A stretch of DNA of 64,000 nt from Amycolatopsis balhimycina FH 1894 (GTDB lineage Bacteria > Actinomycetota > Actinomycetes > Mycobacteriales > Pseudonocardiaceae). Under the pieces are notes generated by a model, which saw only the letters and a list, made by a program, of their open reading frames with translations, had not been told where the DNA came from and made no database searches. Made by a program: the position numbers and the translations under genes. The DNA lies in contig NZ_KB913037.1 in NCBI RefSeq assembly GCF_000384295.1, positions 2,089,975 to 2,153,974 of the forward strand, in the 5' to 3' direction. How positions within the stretch are numbered: the first letter of the stretch is position 1; each line of letters begins with the position of its first letter. Positions 39,201 to 48,546 of the stretch are shown here, in pieces.

Positions 39201-39869
39201 CCCTGCGTGCCAGGACGATCCTCGCGGTCCTGGTCTGCGGGTGGAGCCCTCGCCGGGTGCGGGAGCGACCAAGGTGCGACACCGGCGACCGCCACGCCGC
39301 CGGGCACCGCGACGTCGGCCGCTCCCACTCCGGGTACGACAACGGCTCCTCCGCGACCGACCGCATCGACGACGCTGCCGAAGGCCACGCCCTCCTGCGC
39401 GGCGAACTCGGGCTGGAGCACCGGACCGCGGGGCTCCCACCCGATGAGCCGGGACGCGCTGTACCTGGTCCGGGCCGGCCGCCACGGCTGCTTCGATCGC
39501 GTGGTCTTCGATGTCAACGGGCCGGCGGAAGCCGGGTACGCGGTCCACTACGTCGCGGTCGTCACGGCCGACCCGAAGGGCGATCCGCTGCCGGTACCGG
39601 GTGCCGCGGCCCTGGAGGTCGTCGTCCGGGCGCCCGCACTCGGCACCGACGACTCCGGGCACCAGCCCGGCCGGGTACTGGCCGCGATCGGGGACACCCT
39701 CGTCAGCACCCCGGATTGGCCCTCCCTGCGGGCCGTGCGCTTCGCCGGCTCGTTCGAAGGGCTCAGCACGTTCGCCGTCGGCATCCGCGCGCAGCTGCCG
39801 TTCCGCGTGTTCACCCAGCTCGGGCCCCAGGACCAGGTCCGGCGCGTGGTCGTCGGCATCGCCCACTGA
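39197..39869 (+). pseudogene. AMIN-like domain lipoprotein, frameshift in the signal peptide
   Basis: The ATG at 39197 reads MTLRARTILAVLVCG. One extra G at about 39240 shifts to GALAGCGSD, a lipobox (LAGC). The Thr/Pro-rich linker, AANSGWSTGPRG and the FDVNGPAEAGYAVHYV..LGTDDSGHQPGRVL..FEGLSTFAVGIRAQLPFRVF domain follow in that frame. This resembles the AMIN-like beta domain of actinobacterial lipoproteins. As written it would not be exported. Confidence 0.75.
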
Positions 39870-39878
39870 GAGGACGTC

Positions 39879-41240
39879 ATGGACCGGCTCAGCCCGCTCG
39901 ACGCGGCCTTCCTCGAGATCGAGGACGAGGACCCCAGCTCGTCGCTGGCCATCGCCTCGGTCGCGATCGCCGAGGGGCCGGCCCCGGGCCAGGACGAGTT
40001 CATCGCCGCCGTGCTCGCGCGGCTGGCCGGGATCCCGCGCTCCCGGCAGAAAGTACGCACGGTGCCGTTCGACCTCGGTCCGCCGGCCTGGGTCGACGAT
40101 CCGGCGTTCGACCCGCCCGCGCACTTCGGGCGGGTCGCGCTCCCGACGCCGCACGACGAGTCGGCGCTGAACGACCTGGTGGCCCTGCTGATGAGCGAGC
40201 GGCTCGAGCGCGACCGGCCGCTGTGGGAGTTCTGGGTGATCGAAGGACTGCCGGACGGGCGCTGGGCGATCCTGACGAAGGTGCACCACGCGCTCGCCGA
40301 CGGCCTCGCCGCGACCCGGCTGCAGACCGTCCTCTTCGGCGACGCTCCGGCCGACACCCGTCCCGTCGCGGCGGCGGCCGATCCCGGTGCTGCCGGGCTA
40401 GTGCTGGAAGCCGTCGGCTCACTGCTGAGCAGTCCCTGGCACCAGGCGCGCCTCGTCGCGCGCGAGATGCTGCACCCGAACCGGCTCGCCCGCCGCGTCA
40501 ACGACGCCGCACGCGGTCTCGCGGCGATGACGTCCGCGCTGCTTCCGGTGTCGCCCACCCCGCTCACCGGGCCGCTCGGGCGCGACCGGCGCTACTCGAC
40601 CGCCTCGGTTCCGCTGGCCGACGTCCAAACCGTCGCCCGGACCTTCGGCGTCACGGTGAACGACGTCCTGCTGGCCGCCGTCACCGGCGGGTTCCGGGAA
40701 CTGCTGCTGCAGCGCGGGGAGACGCCCGCCGCCGACAGCGTGCGGTCGCTGGTACCGGTGTCCGTGCGAACCGGAACCGCACTCGACAACGAGGTGTCCC
40801 TCCTGCTGCCCCTGCTACCGGTCGAGCTCGCCGACCCGGCCCAGCGCCTCGTCCGGGTGCACCGGCGGCTGGGCACGCTGAAGGCGGCCAAGGAAGCCGA
40901 CGCCGGCGCACTGCTCACCGCGACCGCGGCGCACGAGCCGTTCGCCCCGGTCGCGTGGGCGATCCGGGCGGCCGCGCACCTGCCGCAGCGCAACATCGTC
41001 ACGGTGACGACGAACGTGCGCGGCCCGGCCGAACCGATGTCCGCGCTCGGCCGCCGCATCGTCCGGATCCACCCGTACGTCCCTATCGCGCTTCGGGTGC
41101 GGATCGGCGTGGCGATGCTCAGCTACGCCGGCGAGGTGACGTTCGGGATCACGGCCGACGCGGACACGGTCCCGGACACCGATGTGCTCGCGAAGGCGAT
41201 CGAGCGGGACTTCCCGGCGCTGCTCGCCGCGGCCCGCTGA
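39879..41240 (+). CDS. wax ester synthase/diacylglycerol acyltransferase (WS/DGAT)
   Basis: 453 residues. MDRLSPLDAAFLEIE is the usual start. The catalytic HHxxxDG is KVHHALADGLA, and TVNDVLLAAVTGGFRELL is the second family block. TNVRGPAEP and YAGEVTFGITAD complete the fold. These enzymes make triacylglycerol or wax esters in dormant actinobacteria (compare tgs1, a DosR target). Confidence 0.93.
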   Translation: MDRLSPLDAAFLEIEDEDPSSSLAIASVAIAEGPAPGQDEFIAAVLARLAGIPRSRQKVRTVPFDLGPPAWVDDPAFDPPAHFGRVALPTPHDESALNDLVALLMSERLERDRPLWEFWVIEGLPDGRWAILTKVHHALADGLAATRLQTVLFGDAPADTRPVAAAADPGAAGLVLEAVGSLLSSPWHQARLVAREMLHPNRLARRVNDAARGLAAMTSALLPVSPTPLTGPLGRDRRYSTASVPLADVQTVARTFGVTVNDVLLAAVTGGFRELLLQRGETPAADSVRSLVPVSVRTGTALDNEVSLLLPLLPVELADPAQRLVRVHRRLGTLKAAKEADAGALLTATAAHEPFAPVAWAIRAAAHLPQRNIVTVTTNVRGPAEPMSALGRRIVRIHPYVPIALRVRIGVAMLSYAGEVTFGITADADTVPDTDVLAKAIERDFPALLAAAR

Positions 41241-41254
41241 CCACCCGCCGGCCT

Positions 41255-41290
41255 CCTGGATTGATGGATTGATAGAATCATCAATCCAGG
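41255..41290. promoter_or_regulatory. operator-like inverted repeat overlapping the ArsR ribosome site
   Basis: CCTGGATTGATG (41255-41266) and CATCAATCCAGG (41279-41290) are perfect 12-bp arms. The right arm overlaps AGGAGG before the ATG at 41299. GATTGAT is repeated in the spacer. This fits autoregulation by the ArsR protein. Confidence 0.65.
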
Positions 41291-41298
41291 AGGTGCCG

Positions 41299-41709
41299 AT
41301 GCCCGCCCGATCCCGCACTACCGAGCCGCTGTACCGGATCAAAGCCGATCTGTTCAAGTGCCTCGCCCACCCGATCCGGATCCAGGTCCTGGAGGTGCTG
41401 GCCGCGGCCGGTGAGGAGGGCACGCCGGTCACCCGGCTGCTCGAAGTGACCGACTGCGAAGCGTCGCACCTGTCCCAGCACCTCGCCGTGCTGCGCCGCA
41501 GCGGAGTCGTCACCTCGGCCCGCACCGGCAACGCCGTCGAGTACTGGCTCGCCCAGCCGCTCGTCGCGGAACTCCTCGTGGTGGCCAGGGCTTTCCTCCT
41601 GTCGAGCCTGACTCCGGACACCGACCGGCTCCGGACCGCCGAGGAACTGCCCCCACTGCCCGGGGCCAGCCCGCAGGCCATCCTCGACGCGATCGCGGCC
41701 AAAGCGTGA
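41299..41709 (+). CDS. ArsR-family regulator
   Basis: 136 residues. Winged helix LYRIKADLFKCLAHPIRIQVLEVL and VTDCEASHLSQHLAVLRRSGVV. The alpha3 metal motif is ELxxCxC-like but here reads LLEVTDCEAS, with one Cys. The arrangement GTGA into SulP is the common ArsR-SulP pair of actinobacteria. Confidence 0.92.
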   Translation: MPARSRTTEPLYRIKADLFKCLAHPIRIQVLEVLAAAGEEGTPVTRLLEVTDCEASHLSQHLAVLRRSGVVTSARTGNAVEYWLAQPLVAELLVVARAFLLSSLTPDTDRLRTAEELPPLPGASPQAILDAIAAKA

Positions 41710-43361
41710 GCCGCCTCGCGAGCACCCGGGAGCTGCTCCCCGGGCGAGGCGACTACGACCTGCGCGCGCCGGTGCTGCGCGCGGACCTGCTCGCCGGTCT
41801 CACCGTCGGAGTCATCGCCCTGCCCCTGGCGCTGGCCTTCGGCATCAGCTCGGGCGCCGGCGCCGCGGCCGGGCTCATCACCGCCGTGGTCGCCGGGATC
41901 GTGGCCGCGGTCTTCGGCGGCTCACCGGTCCAGGTGTCCGGCCCGACGGGCGCCATGGCCGTCGTCCTGGCGCCGATCGTGGCCACCCACGGGACGGCGT
42001 CGGTGGCACTGGTCTCGATCCTCGGCGGCGTGGTCGTGCTCGTCGCGGGCGCAGCGCGGCTGGGCCGGCTGGTGGGCTACCTGCCCTGGCCGGTCGTCGA
42101 GGGCTTCACGCTCGGCATCGCCTGCATCATCTTCCTCCAGCAGATCCCCGCGGCCGTCGGGACCACCGCGCCGGCGGGCCGGAACCCGCTGCTGGGCGCG
42201 GGAGCCGCGCTCGCGAGTGCCAGCGGCGGCGTGGCGGGCTGGACGGCGGCGACGGTCGCCGTCGTGGTGGCCACCATGCTCCTCCTGCCGAAGCTGCACC
42301 GCCGGATTCCGGCCTCGCTGGTGGCGGTGGCCGTGGCGACCGTCGCCGCCGAGATAACGCACGCCCCGGTGCCGCGCATCGGGAACCTGCCGAACAACCT
42401 GACCCCCTCGCTGCCGCACTTCAGCTTCGGCGTCGTCCACGACCTCGCCGGCGCGATCGTCGCCGTGGCCGCGCTGGCGGCCATCGAATCCCTGCTGTCC
42501 GCCCGGGTCGCCGCGACGATGACCCGAGGCGGCCCGCCGATCGGGCCCACCCGCCCGGACCGCGAACTCGTCGGCCAGGGCCTGGCCTCCATCGCCAGTG
42601 GCCTGTTCGGCGGAATGCCCGCCACCGGCGCGATCGCCCGTACCGCCGTCAACGTCCGCTCCGGGGCCCGCACCCGGCTCGCCGCCATCGCGCACGCCCT
42701 GGTGATCCTCGCGGTCATCTACGCCGCCACCGGGCTCGTCTCCCGGATCCCCCTATCCGCCCTCGCCGGCGTCCTGCTGGTCACCAGCCTCCGCATGGTG
42801 CCGCTCGCCACGGTCCGCGAAGTCGTCCGGGCGAGCCGCTCCAGCGCGGTCACCTTCGCCGTGACCGCGATCGTCACCGTCGCGGCCGACCTCATCCTCG
42901 CGGTCGAGATCGGCTTGCTCGCCGCCGCGTTCTTCGCGCTGCGCCACCTCGCCCACGCCGCCCGCGCCCGGCTCGACACCCTCCCCGGCCCGGCCACCGA
43001 CGGCGACGAGCACATCGCCGTCTTCCGCTTCGAAGGCGCCATGTTCTGGGGCGCCTCCGAACGCGTCGTCACCGAAATCGCGGCCGCGGCCGACGACGTC
43101 CTCGTCGTCATCCTGCGGTTGTCCCGCCTGCACCTGCTCGACGCGACCGGCGCGAAGGCGCTGGGCGAGACCATCGAGGAGCTCGAAGGCCGGGGCATCG
43201 CGGTGCTGCTGAAGGGAGTCCAGGCCCACCACCAGCACCTGCTGACCACCACCGGCGCCCTCCGTACCGGCGGCCACCTCTTCACCAGCTTCGACGACGC
43301 GGCCACGTACGCGCGCGCCCACGTCCGGCGCATCACCACCGCGCCGGGTCAGGCTCGCTGA
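41706..43361 (+). CDS. SulP-family anion transporter with STAS domain
   Basis: 551 residues from a GTG overlapping the ArsR stop. TVGVIALPLALAFGISSGAG, the SLC26/SulP entry helix, about 11 further helices and GLFGGMPATGAIARTAVNVRSGARTR follow. The C-terminal STAS domain (about 440-545) has DATGAKALGETIEEL. It carries sulfate, bicarbonate or a similar anion. Its end overlaps the convergent WS/DGAT by 13 bases. Confidence 0.92.
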   Translation: MSRLASTRELLPGRGDYDLRAPVLRADLLAGLTVGVIALPLALAFGISSGAGAAAGLITAVVAGIVAAVFGGSPVQVSGPTGAMAVVLAPIVATHGTASVALVSILGGVVVLVAGAARLGRLVGYLPWPVVEGFTLGIACIIFLQQIPAAVGTTAPAGRNPLLGAGAALASASGGVAGWTAATVAVVVATMLLLPKLHRRIPASLVAVAVATVAAEITHAPVPRIGNLPNNLTPSLPHFSFGVVHDLAGAIVAVAALAAIESLLSARVAATMTRGGPPIGPTRPDRELVGQGLASIASGLFGGMPATGAIARTAVNVRSGARTRLAAIAHALVILAVIYAATGLVSRIPLSALAGVLLVTSLRMVPLATVREVVRASRSSAVTFAVTAIVTVAADLILAVEIGLLAAAFFALRHLAHAARARLDTLPGPATDGDEHIAVFRFEGAMFWGASERVVTEIAAAADDVLVVILRLSRLHLLDATGAKALGETIEELEGRGIAVLLKGVQAHHQHLLTTTGALRTGGHLFTSFDDAATYARAHVRRITTAPGQAR

Positions 43362-44830
43362 GCCAGTTCGGCGAATTCTTCGGCCAGCGCGTCCACCAGG
43401 AGCCTGGGGTCCGGGATCAGCTTGCGGTCGCTGCCCAACCCGAAGCGCACCTGACCGGCGTAGCTGAAGATGCAGATGGTGATCGCCTGGCGGCCGCTGC
43501 ACGGCGCCCAGCCGACGATCCCGTCGACCTCGGCGCCGGCCAGCGTCATCAGTGTCCGCGGGCCCGGCACGTTCGTGAGCACGCCGACGGCCTTGCCGGC
43601 GAAGAACCGGCTCAGCGGCAGGCCGACCGGGGCCGGGCTCTGGGCGATCGCGTACTGCATCCCGAAGGTCAGCACGGGTTCGAACGAGTCGCGGATCCGG
43701 GCCACCCGCCGGTGCACCTCGGCGAGGCGCTCGGCGAACGTCCGGCGTCCGAGCGGCAACTGGGCGAGCACGAGCGAGAAGTGGTTGCCGAGAGTCGCGG
43801 GTAGCTCGTCGTCGAAGGCCGACAGGCTCACCGGGATCAGCCAGCCGAGGTCCGACGGTTCGGTGCGGGCGGTGCCGTGCGCGGCGAAGTACCGGTCGAG
43901 CGCCCCGGCGACGAGTGCGGTGCAGACGTCGTTGATCGTCGTCCCGGTGTCGTGGCCGATCCGGCCGAGGGTGATCAGCGGGACCGGGTCACCCCACGCC
44001 GCGGTCTTCTCGACACCCGGTTCACCGTCCCACAGGCCGGTGGCGGTCGACGGGCCGAGCAGGTCGCCGGTCCCGGTCAGGCTGTGCCAGAGCGTCGTCG
44101 CCGTGCTCGCGACCGTGTCGGCCGCGCGCCGGGGACCGCCGTCGAGGGTCGACGACAGGAAGCCGGCGACCGCACCGGTGGCACCTACGGCCGCGGTCGC
44201 ACCGAGCAACGGCAGGGCGACCGCGGACTCCAGCACCGGGTGCACGCGCGCGGCCTGCAGCTGAACCTTGGCACCGGTGTCACCGAGGGCACGCAACACG
44301 GTGGCGCCGAGCCGGGCCACGGGCTGGGCCACGGGTTCGCGGTGGGGTCCGGCCCCGCCGACCTTCGCGTGCGGGACCGTCGCGCCCTCGACCGGGTTCA
44401 GAAGGCTGAACAGCACCTGCGTCAGCCGGATCCCGTCGGCCATCGCGTGGTGGGTACGGCAGACGAGCACGCTGCCACCGTGATAGCCCTGCAGCAGATC
44501 GATGGTCCACAGTGGACGTTTCGGGTGGAGCGGCTCGCTGCGTCGCGCGGCGACGAACTTCTCCAGCGCCGCCTGGTCCGCGGGCGCCGGGAGGTCCCGC
44601 ACGACCAGGTGGTCGGCGAGGTCGAAGCCGGGATCGGTTTCCCAGTAGAGGGCGCGGCCGTGCCGCACGGGTCGCTGGAAGTACACCGGGTACCGCGCGA
44701 GCAGGCGATCGGACACGAGCGACCGCAGCTGCGCCGGGTCCACCGGTGTCCGCGTCCAGAGCACCGAGGTGACGACCATCAGGTTCTCGGGCCGGTCCAG
44801 GTGCAGCCACAGGCTGTCCTGCGCCGGCAT
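43349..44830 (-). CDS. WS/DGAT acyltransferase, second copy
   Basis: 493 residues from the ATG at 44830. SLWLHLDRPENLMVVTSVLW, catalytic THHAMADGIRL, TTINDVCTALVAGAL, LTNVPGPRTLM and FSYAGQVRFGLGSD. It differs much from the copy at 39879, so this is an old paralogue. A DosR-like box (44906-44925) lies 76 bases upstream. Confidence 0.92.
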   Translation of the reverse strand: MPAQDSLWLHLDRPENLMVVTSVLWTRTPVDPAQLRSLVSDRLLARYPVYFQRPVRHGRALYWETDPGFDLADHLVVRDLPAPADQAALEKFVAARRSEPLHPKRPLWTIDLLQGYHGGSVLVCRTHHAMADGIRLTQVLFSLLNPVEGATVPHAKVGGAGPHREPVAQPVARLGATVLRALGDTGAKVQLQAARVHPVLESAVALPLLGATAAVGATGAVAGFLSSTLDGGPRRAADTVASTATTLWHSLTGTGDLLGPSTATGLWDGEPGVEKTAAWGDPVPLITLGRIGHDTGTTINDVCTALVAGALDRYFAAHGTARTEPSDLGWLIPVSLSAFDDELPATLGNHFSLVLAQLPLGRRTFAERLAEVHRRVARIRDSFEPVLTFGMQYAIAQSPAPVGLPLSRFFAGKAVGVLTNVPGPRTLMTLAGAEVDGIVGWAPCSGRQAITICIFSYAGQVRFGLGSDRKLIPDPRLLVDALAEEFAELAQRA

Positions 44831-44905
44831 CCGGCGGTGTGGTCCGGCCGGTTTTCTCGTGTTCGGCACCGTTCCACTGTGCGGTGGCACCGAAGCCCGC
44901 GCAAA

Positions 44906-44925
44906 GGGCCGGAAGTCCCCGGCCC
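44906..44925. promoter_or_regulatory. DosR-box-like sequence (best match)
   Basis: On the minus strand this reads GGGGACTTCCGGCCC, which fits the published GGGACTTNNGGCCC-type consensus. It lies between the divergent WS/DGAT and GAPDH genes. Confidence 0.55.
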
Positions 44926-45001
44926 GCGCGGCCGAGGACCCTGTCGTCTTCAGCGGATTCTTTCGGCGCGCCAAGCGAAGCGGCCGTTCTTCCCGAGCTG
45001 C

Positions 45002-45016
45002 GGGGACCTTGGGCTC
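45002..45016. promoter_or_regulatory. DosR-box-like sequence upstream of GAPDH
   Basis: GGGGACCTTGGGCTC lies 63 bases before the GAPDH ATG. Confidence 0.4.
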
Positions 45017-45078
45017 TACGAGCCGTCCGCGTCGCCGGAGAACCATCGACGGGAAGTGACTACGACAGGGAGAAAGCC

Positions 45079-46089
45079 ATGACGGTACGGCTCGGCATCA
45101 ACGGCTTCGGCCGGATCGGCCGCGACATCCTCCGGTGCGTGCTGGAAACGCCGGACAGCCCGATCGAAGTGGTGGCGGTCAACGACATCACGTCCCCGGA
45201 GATGCTGGCGCACCTGCTCGCCCACGACTCCACCTACGGGCGGTTGCGCATCCCGGTCGAGGTCGTCGACGGCGAAGCCCTCCGTGTCGGCGACCACCTC
45301 ATCCAAGCGACCTCGACCGCGGACCCCGCGCAGCTGCCCTGGCGCGAATACGGCGTGGACGTCGTCGTCGAATCGACCGGCAAGTTCCGCACCCGCCAAG
45401 CCGCCGGCGTGCACCTGGCCGCCGGCGCGAAGAAGGTCGTGATCTCCGCGCCCGGCAAGGACGTCGACGCGACGATCGTCCTCGGCGTCAACGAAGACGA
45501 CTACGACCCCGCGAACCACCACATCGTCTCGAACGCCTCCTGCACGACCAACTGCGTCGCACCCATGGTGAAGGTCTTGCACTCGGCGTTCGGCATCCGC
45601 CGCGGCCTGCTCACCACGATCCACAGCTACACCGGCGACCAGGCTCTGCTGGACCGCCCGCACAAGGACCCTCGCCGTGCCCGCTCCGCGGCGGTCAACG
45701 TGGTGCCCACCAGCACCGGCGCCGCCAAGGCGATCGGCCTGGTGCTCCCGGAACTGGCCGGCAAGCTCGACGGCGTCGCGGTCCGCGTCCCGGTCGAAGA
45801 CGGCTCGCTGACCGACCTGACGGTCGAGCTCGAGCGCCCGGTGACGGCGGAGCAGGTCAACCACGCGTTCGCCGAAGCCGCCGACGGTGACCTCAAAGGC
45901 ATCCTGCGCTACACCGAGGCACCCATCGTGTCCCGCGACATCATCGGCGACCCGGCGTCGTGCGTGTTCGACGCCCAGCTGACGAAGGCCGACTCGCACC
46001 TGGCGAAGGTGTTCGGCTGGTACGACAACGAATGGGGCTACGCGACCCGCACGGTCGAGCTCGTGGAGCTCATTGGACGCTCGCTGTAG
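45079..46089 (+). CDS. gap: glyceraldehyde-3-phosphate dehydrogenase, type I
   Basis: 336 residues. INGFGRIGRDILR (NAD loop), SNASCTTNCVAPM (catalytic Cys), IHSYTGDQALLD (His) and the S-loop RARSAAVNVVPTSTGAAKAIG are intact. GGGAG precedes the ATG at 45079. Its placement in a stress island suggests an accessory glycolytic or gluconeogenic copy rather than the housekeeping one. Confidence 0.95.
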   Translation: MTVRLGINGFGRIGRDILRCVLETPDSPIEVVAVNDITSPEMLAHLLAHDSTYGRLRIPVEVVDGEALRVGDHLIQATSTADPAQLPWREYGVDVVVESTGKFRTRQAAGVHLAAGAKKVVISAPGKDVDATIVLGVNEDDYDPANHHIVSNASCTTNCVAPMVKVLHSAFGIRRGLLTTIHSYTGDQALLDRPHKDPRRARSAAVNVVPTSTGAAKAIGLVLPELAGKLDGVAVRVPVEDGSLTDLTVELERPVTAEQVNHAFAEAADGDLKGILRYTEAPIVSRDIIGDPASCVFDAQLTKADSHLAKVFGWYDNEWGYATRTVELVELIGRSL

Positions 46090-46102
46090 CCTCCGCTGCC
46101 GC

Positions 46103-46138
46103 GGGTGCCCGCCGGTGACGCGACCTCGGCGGGCACCC
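46103..46138. terminator. bidirectional terminator between GAPDH and CBS pseudogene
   Basis: GGGTGCCCGCCG (46103-46114) and CGGCGGGCACCC (46127-46138) form a perfect 12-bp stem with a 12-nt loop, 14 bases after the GAPDH stop. Confidence 0.75.
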
Positions 46139-46139
46139 G

Positions 46140-46595
46140 TCCCGATCGGCCGCTGCAGGATCTCGCGTTCGACGGTCTCCTTGACCTCCTCGTCCGGACG
46201 CAGGAACGACCGCGGGCGTCCCTGCGCGCCAGGACACCCACCAGGTGACCCGCACCGTTCACGACGTACAGGCAGCGCAGGTTCGTCTCCACCAGCCGCC
46301 TCGCCGCGGCCACCAGGGGTTCGTCCTTGGCGACGGTCGGCACGCGACGGGTCATCAGCTCCCGGGCGGTCAGGCCCTGCGCCTTGCTCCACACCCGGAG
46401 CCACCTGGCCCCGCGCTCCTGCCGGGCGTCGCGGCCGTGGCGGGCCAGCAGATCGGCCTCATCGACGACGCCGATCGGGTGACGGTGCTCGTCGACCACC
46501 GTGCTCGCGGCAATGGCGTGCTCGGCCAGAAGGGCAACCAACTCCTTGAACGACGTCTCAGGGCCTGCCGGTACGACCGGCCGGCTCATCGCCAT
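46140..46595 (-). pseudogene. CBS-domain protein, frameshifted
   Basis: TSFKELVALLAEHAIAASTVVDEHRHPIGVVDEADLL and LTARELMTRRVPTVAKDEPLVAAARRLVETNLRCLYVVN are two CBS repeats. After HLVGVLARRD the frame shifts at about 46215. SFLRPDEEVKETVEREIL, the link to the BON domain seen in 48547-49245, appears in another frame. The terminator hairpin then follows, so the BON domain is lost. Confidence 0.75.
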
Positions 46596-46649
46596 CCGGA
46601 AGTCAAGCGGCCGAAGCCGCTCCCGGCGCGAGGCTTCCGCCCTGGTTCG

Positions 46650-46666
46650 GAGGGACTTTGGTCAGT
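46650..46666. promoter_or_regulatory. DosR-box-like sequence, distal site
   Basis: GGGACTTTGGTCAG (46652-46665) is 120 bases before the DoxX start and upstream of the CBS pseudogene on the other strand. Paired sites are usual in DosR promoters. Confidence 0.45.
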
Positions 46667-46709
46667 TCCGCGTGGTCCCCGGGAACCGGCGTCCAAGGGC
46701 CTCCCGGCC

Positions 46710-46725
46710 GGGGACCTTCGACCCC
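46710..46725. promoter_or_regulatory. DosR-box-like sequence, proximal site
   Basis: GGGGACCTTCGACCCC is 62 bases before the DoxX ATG. Confidence 0.5.
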
Positions 46726-46786
46726 AGAACTTCCGGCGGCACCGGCCGAAACTGACCGCAGCACCGAAAAGATTGGAGGTTTCCCC

Positions 46787-47383
46787 ATGTCCATCCGACC
46801 GGATGAGAAGAAGACCACCTCGGTTCACCGGGGTACCGAACCGGCGCCGATCCCCGATTTCGTCGCCGGCCCCACCGTCGCCGGGAAGTCCCTGGCCGTC
46901 CTGCGCGTCGCCACCGGGTTCGTGTTCCTCTGGGCGTTCGTGGACAAGCTATTCGGCCTGGGCTACGCGACCCCGGCGAAGGGCGCCTGGATCAGTGGCG
47001 GCTCGCCGACCAAGGGCTTCCTCAGCAGCGTGCACGTCGGCCCCTTCGAGTCGATGTTCCACGCCTGGGCCGGCACCTGGTGGGCCGACACGCTGTTCAT
47101 GCTCGGCCTGGCCGGCGTCGGCATCACCGTCATCGCCGGCATCGGACTGCGGCTGTCCGCCGCCGCCGGTGCGCTGATGATGCTCATGATGTGGGCCGCC
47201 GAATGGCCCTTCGCCCTCAGCACCAGCACCGGCGAAGCCACCCACTCGACCAACCCGATCATCGACTACCACATCATCTACGCGCTCGTCCTGATCGTGC
47301 TGGCCGCCGCGGCGGCCGGGAACACGTGGGGACTCGGCCGGCGTTGGGCCGCCCTCGTCGGCGACCGCACGTGGCTGCGCTGA
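46787..47383 (+). CDS. DoxX-family membrane protein
   Basis: 198 residues with four hydrophobic segments. LAVLRVATGFVFLWAFVDKLFGLGYATP is the DoxX/DoxD entry helix, and NPIIDYHIIYALVLIVLAAA is the last. GGAGGTTTCCCC precedes the ATG. The family includes the thiosulfate:quinone oxidoreductase subunit and oxidative-stress proteins. The substrate is not known here. Confidence 0.88.
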   Translation: MSIRPDEKKTTSVHRGTEPAPIPDFVAGPTVAGKSLAVLRVATGFVFLWAFVDKLFGLGYATPAKGAWISGGSPTKGFLSSVHVGPFESMFHAWAGTWWADTLFMLGLAGVGITVIAGIGLRLSAAAGALMMLMMWAAEWPFALSTSTGEATHSTNPIIDYHIIYALVLIVLAAAAAGNTWGLGRRWAALVGDRTWLR

Positions 47384-47396
47384 CCACATCGCCCCA

Positions 47397-47422
47397 GGGC
47401 GCCCGCCGACCGGCGGGCGCCC
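47397..47422 (+). terminator. hairpin after DoxX
   Basis: GGGCGCCCGCCG (47397-47408), AC loop, CGGCGGGCGCCC (47411-47422), followed by TTTCCCC. The stem is perfect. Confidence 0.8.
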
Positions 47423-47447
47423 TTTCCCCTGCCCGAAAGGAAGAACG

Positions 47448-48485
47448 ATGAAGGCACTCGTGTACGACGGCCCCGGCCGGCGCAGCTGGACCGAGCACGC
47501 CGACCCCGAGCTCACCGCACCGACGGACGCCATCGTCCGGATCGACGCGGTCACCATCTGCGGCACCGACCTGCACATCCTCAAGGGCGACGTGCCCGAG
47601 GTCGAGCGCGGCCGGATCCTGGGTCACGAAGCGGTCGGCACGATCACCGAGACCGGCTCCGCGGTGACCACCGTCCAGGCCGGCGACAAGGTGCTGGTCT
47701 CCTGCATCTCCGCGTGCGGGCGCTGCGAGTACTGCCGGCAGGCCGCCTACGGCCAGTGCCTCGGCGGTGGGGGCTGGATACTCGGGCACACGACCGACGG
47801 CGTCCAGGCCGAGTACGCGCGCGTCCCGTTCGCCGACACCTCGACGTACGTGCTGCCGTCCGGGGTGAGCGACGAGTCGGCGCTGATGCTCGCCGACATC
47901 GTCCCGACGTCCTACGAAGTCGGCGTCCGCAACGGCGGCGTCAAGCCGGGCGACACGGTGGTGATCGTCGGGGCCGGGCCGATCGGGCTGGCCGCGATCA
48001 CCAACGCCCAGCTGTTCGCCCCGAGCACGATCATCGTGGTGGACAAGGAACCGGCCCGCCTCGACGCGGCGAAGTCGTTCGGTGCGGATGTGCTGGTCAG
48101 GCCTGGCGAGGCGGCGGCCGCGGTGGCCGAGGCCAGTGGCGGGTTGGGCGCAGACGTCGCGATCGAGGCGGTCGGCGTCCCGGAGACGTTCGAGCTGTGC
48201 ACGCGGCTGGTCAAGCCGGGCGGGCACGTGGCGAACGTCGGCGTCCACGGCGCACCCGCGACCCTGCACCTCGAGGAACTGTGGATCAAGAACGTCACCA
48301 TCACGACCGGCCTGGTCGACACCTCCAGCACCCCGATGCTCCTGCGCATGCTCGCCGCGGGCCGGCTGGACACGAGCCGGTTCATCACGCACCGGTTCGG
48401 GCTCGATGAGATGGACGAAGCCTACGACGTCTTCGCCCAGCCCCAGGACAGCAACGCGCTGAAGGTCGCACTGTTCCGCAGCTGA
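47448..48485 (+). CDS. zinc-dependent alcohol dehydrogenase
   Basis: 345 residues. ITICGTDLHILKGDVPEV (catalytic Zn Cys), GHEAVGTI, structural Zn cluster CISACGRCEYCRQAAYGQC, and Rossmann loop VIVGAGPIGLAAI. It belongs to the medium-chain threonine/isopropanol-dehydrogenase-like group. A reducing-equivalent sink under low oxygen is plausible from context. Confidence 0.92.
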   Translation: MKALVYDGPGRRSWTEHADPELTAPTDAIVRIDAVTICGTDLHILKGDVPEVERGRILGHEAVGTITETGSAVTTVQAGDKVLVSCISACGRCEYCRQAAYGQCLGGGGWILGHTTDGVQAEYARVPFADTSTYVLPSGVSDESALMLADIVPTSYEVGVRNGGVKPGDTVVIVGAGPIGLAAITNAQLFAPSTIIVVDKEPARLDAAKSFGADVLVRPGEAAAAVAEASGGLGADVAIEAVGVPETFELCTRLVKPGGHVANVGVHGAPATLHLEELWIKNVTITTGLVDTSSTPMLLRMLAAGRLDTSRFITHRFGLDEMDEAYDVFAQPQDSNALKVALFRS

Positions 48486-48493
48486 CCGAGCAA

Positions 48494-48530
48494 GAAGCGG
48501 CCACCATCCGGATCGGATGGTGGCCGCTTC
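48494..48530. terminator. terminator between ADH and convergent CBS-BON gene
   Basis: GAAGCGGCCACCATCCG (48494-48510) and its exact complement (48514-48530) form a 17-bp stem with a 3-nt loop. It lies between two convergent stops. Confidence 0.88.
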
Positions 48531-48546
48531 CCCGTTGACCGCGGAT

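Noticed and set aside
39197..41272. A 691-codon plus-strand frame over the lipoprotein and WS/DGAT genes
   Set aside because: It is a shadow frame, Arg/Gly/Pro-rich without domain signals. Only its first 15 codons are real, as the start of the frameshifted lipoprotein.
41178..41709. A longer N-terminal ArsR start upstream of 41299
   Set aside because: The upstream codons overlap the WS/DGAT end and the operator palindrome, while AGGAGG lies directly before the ATG at 41299.
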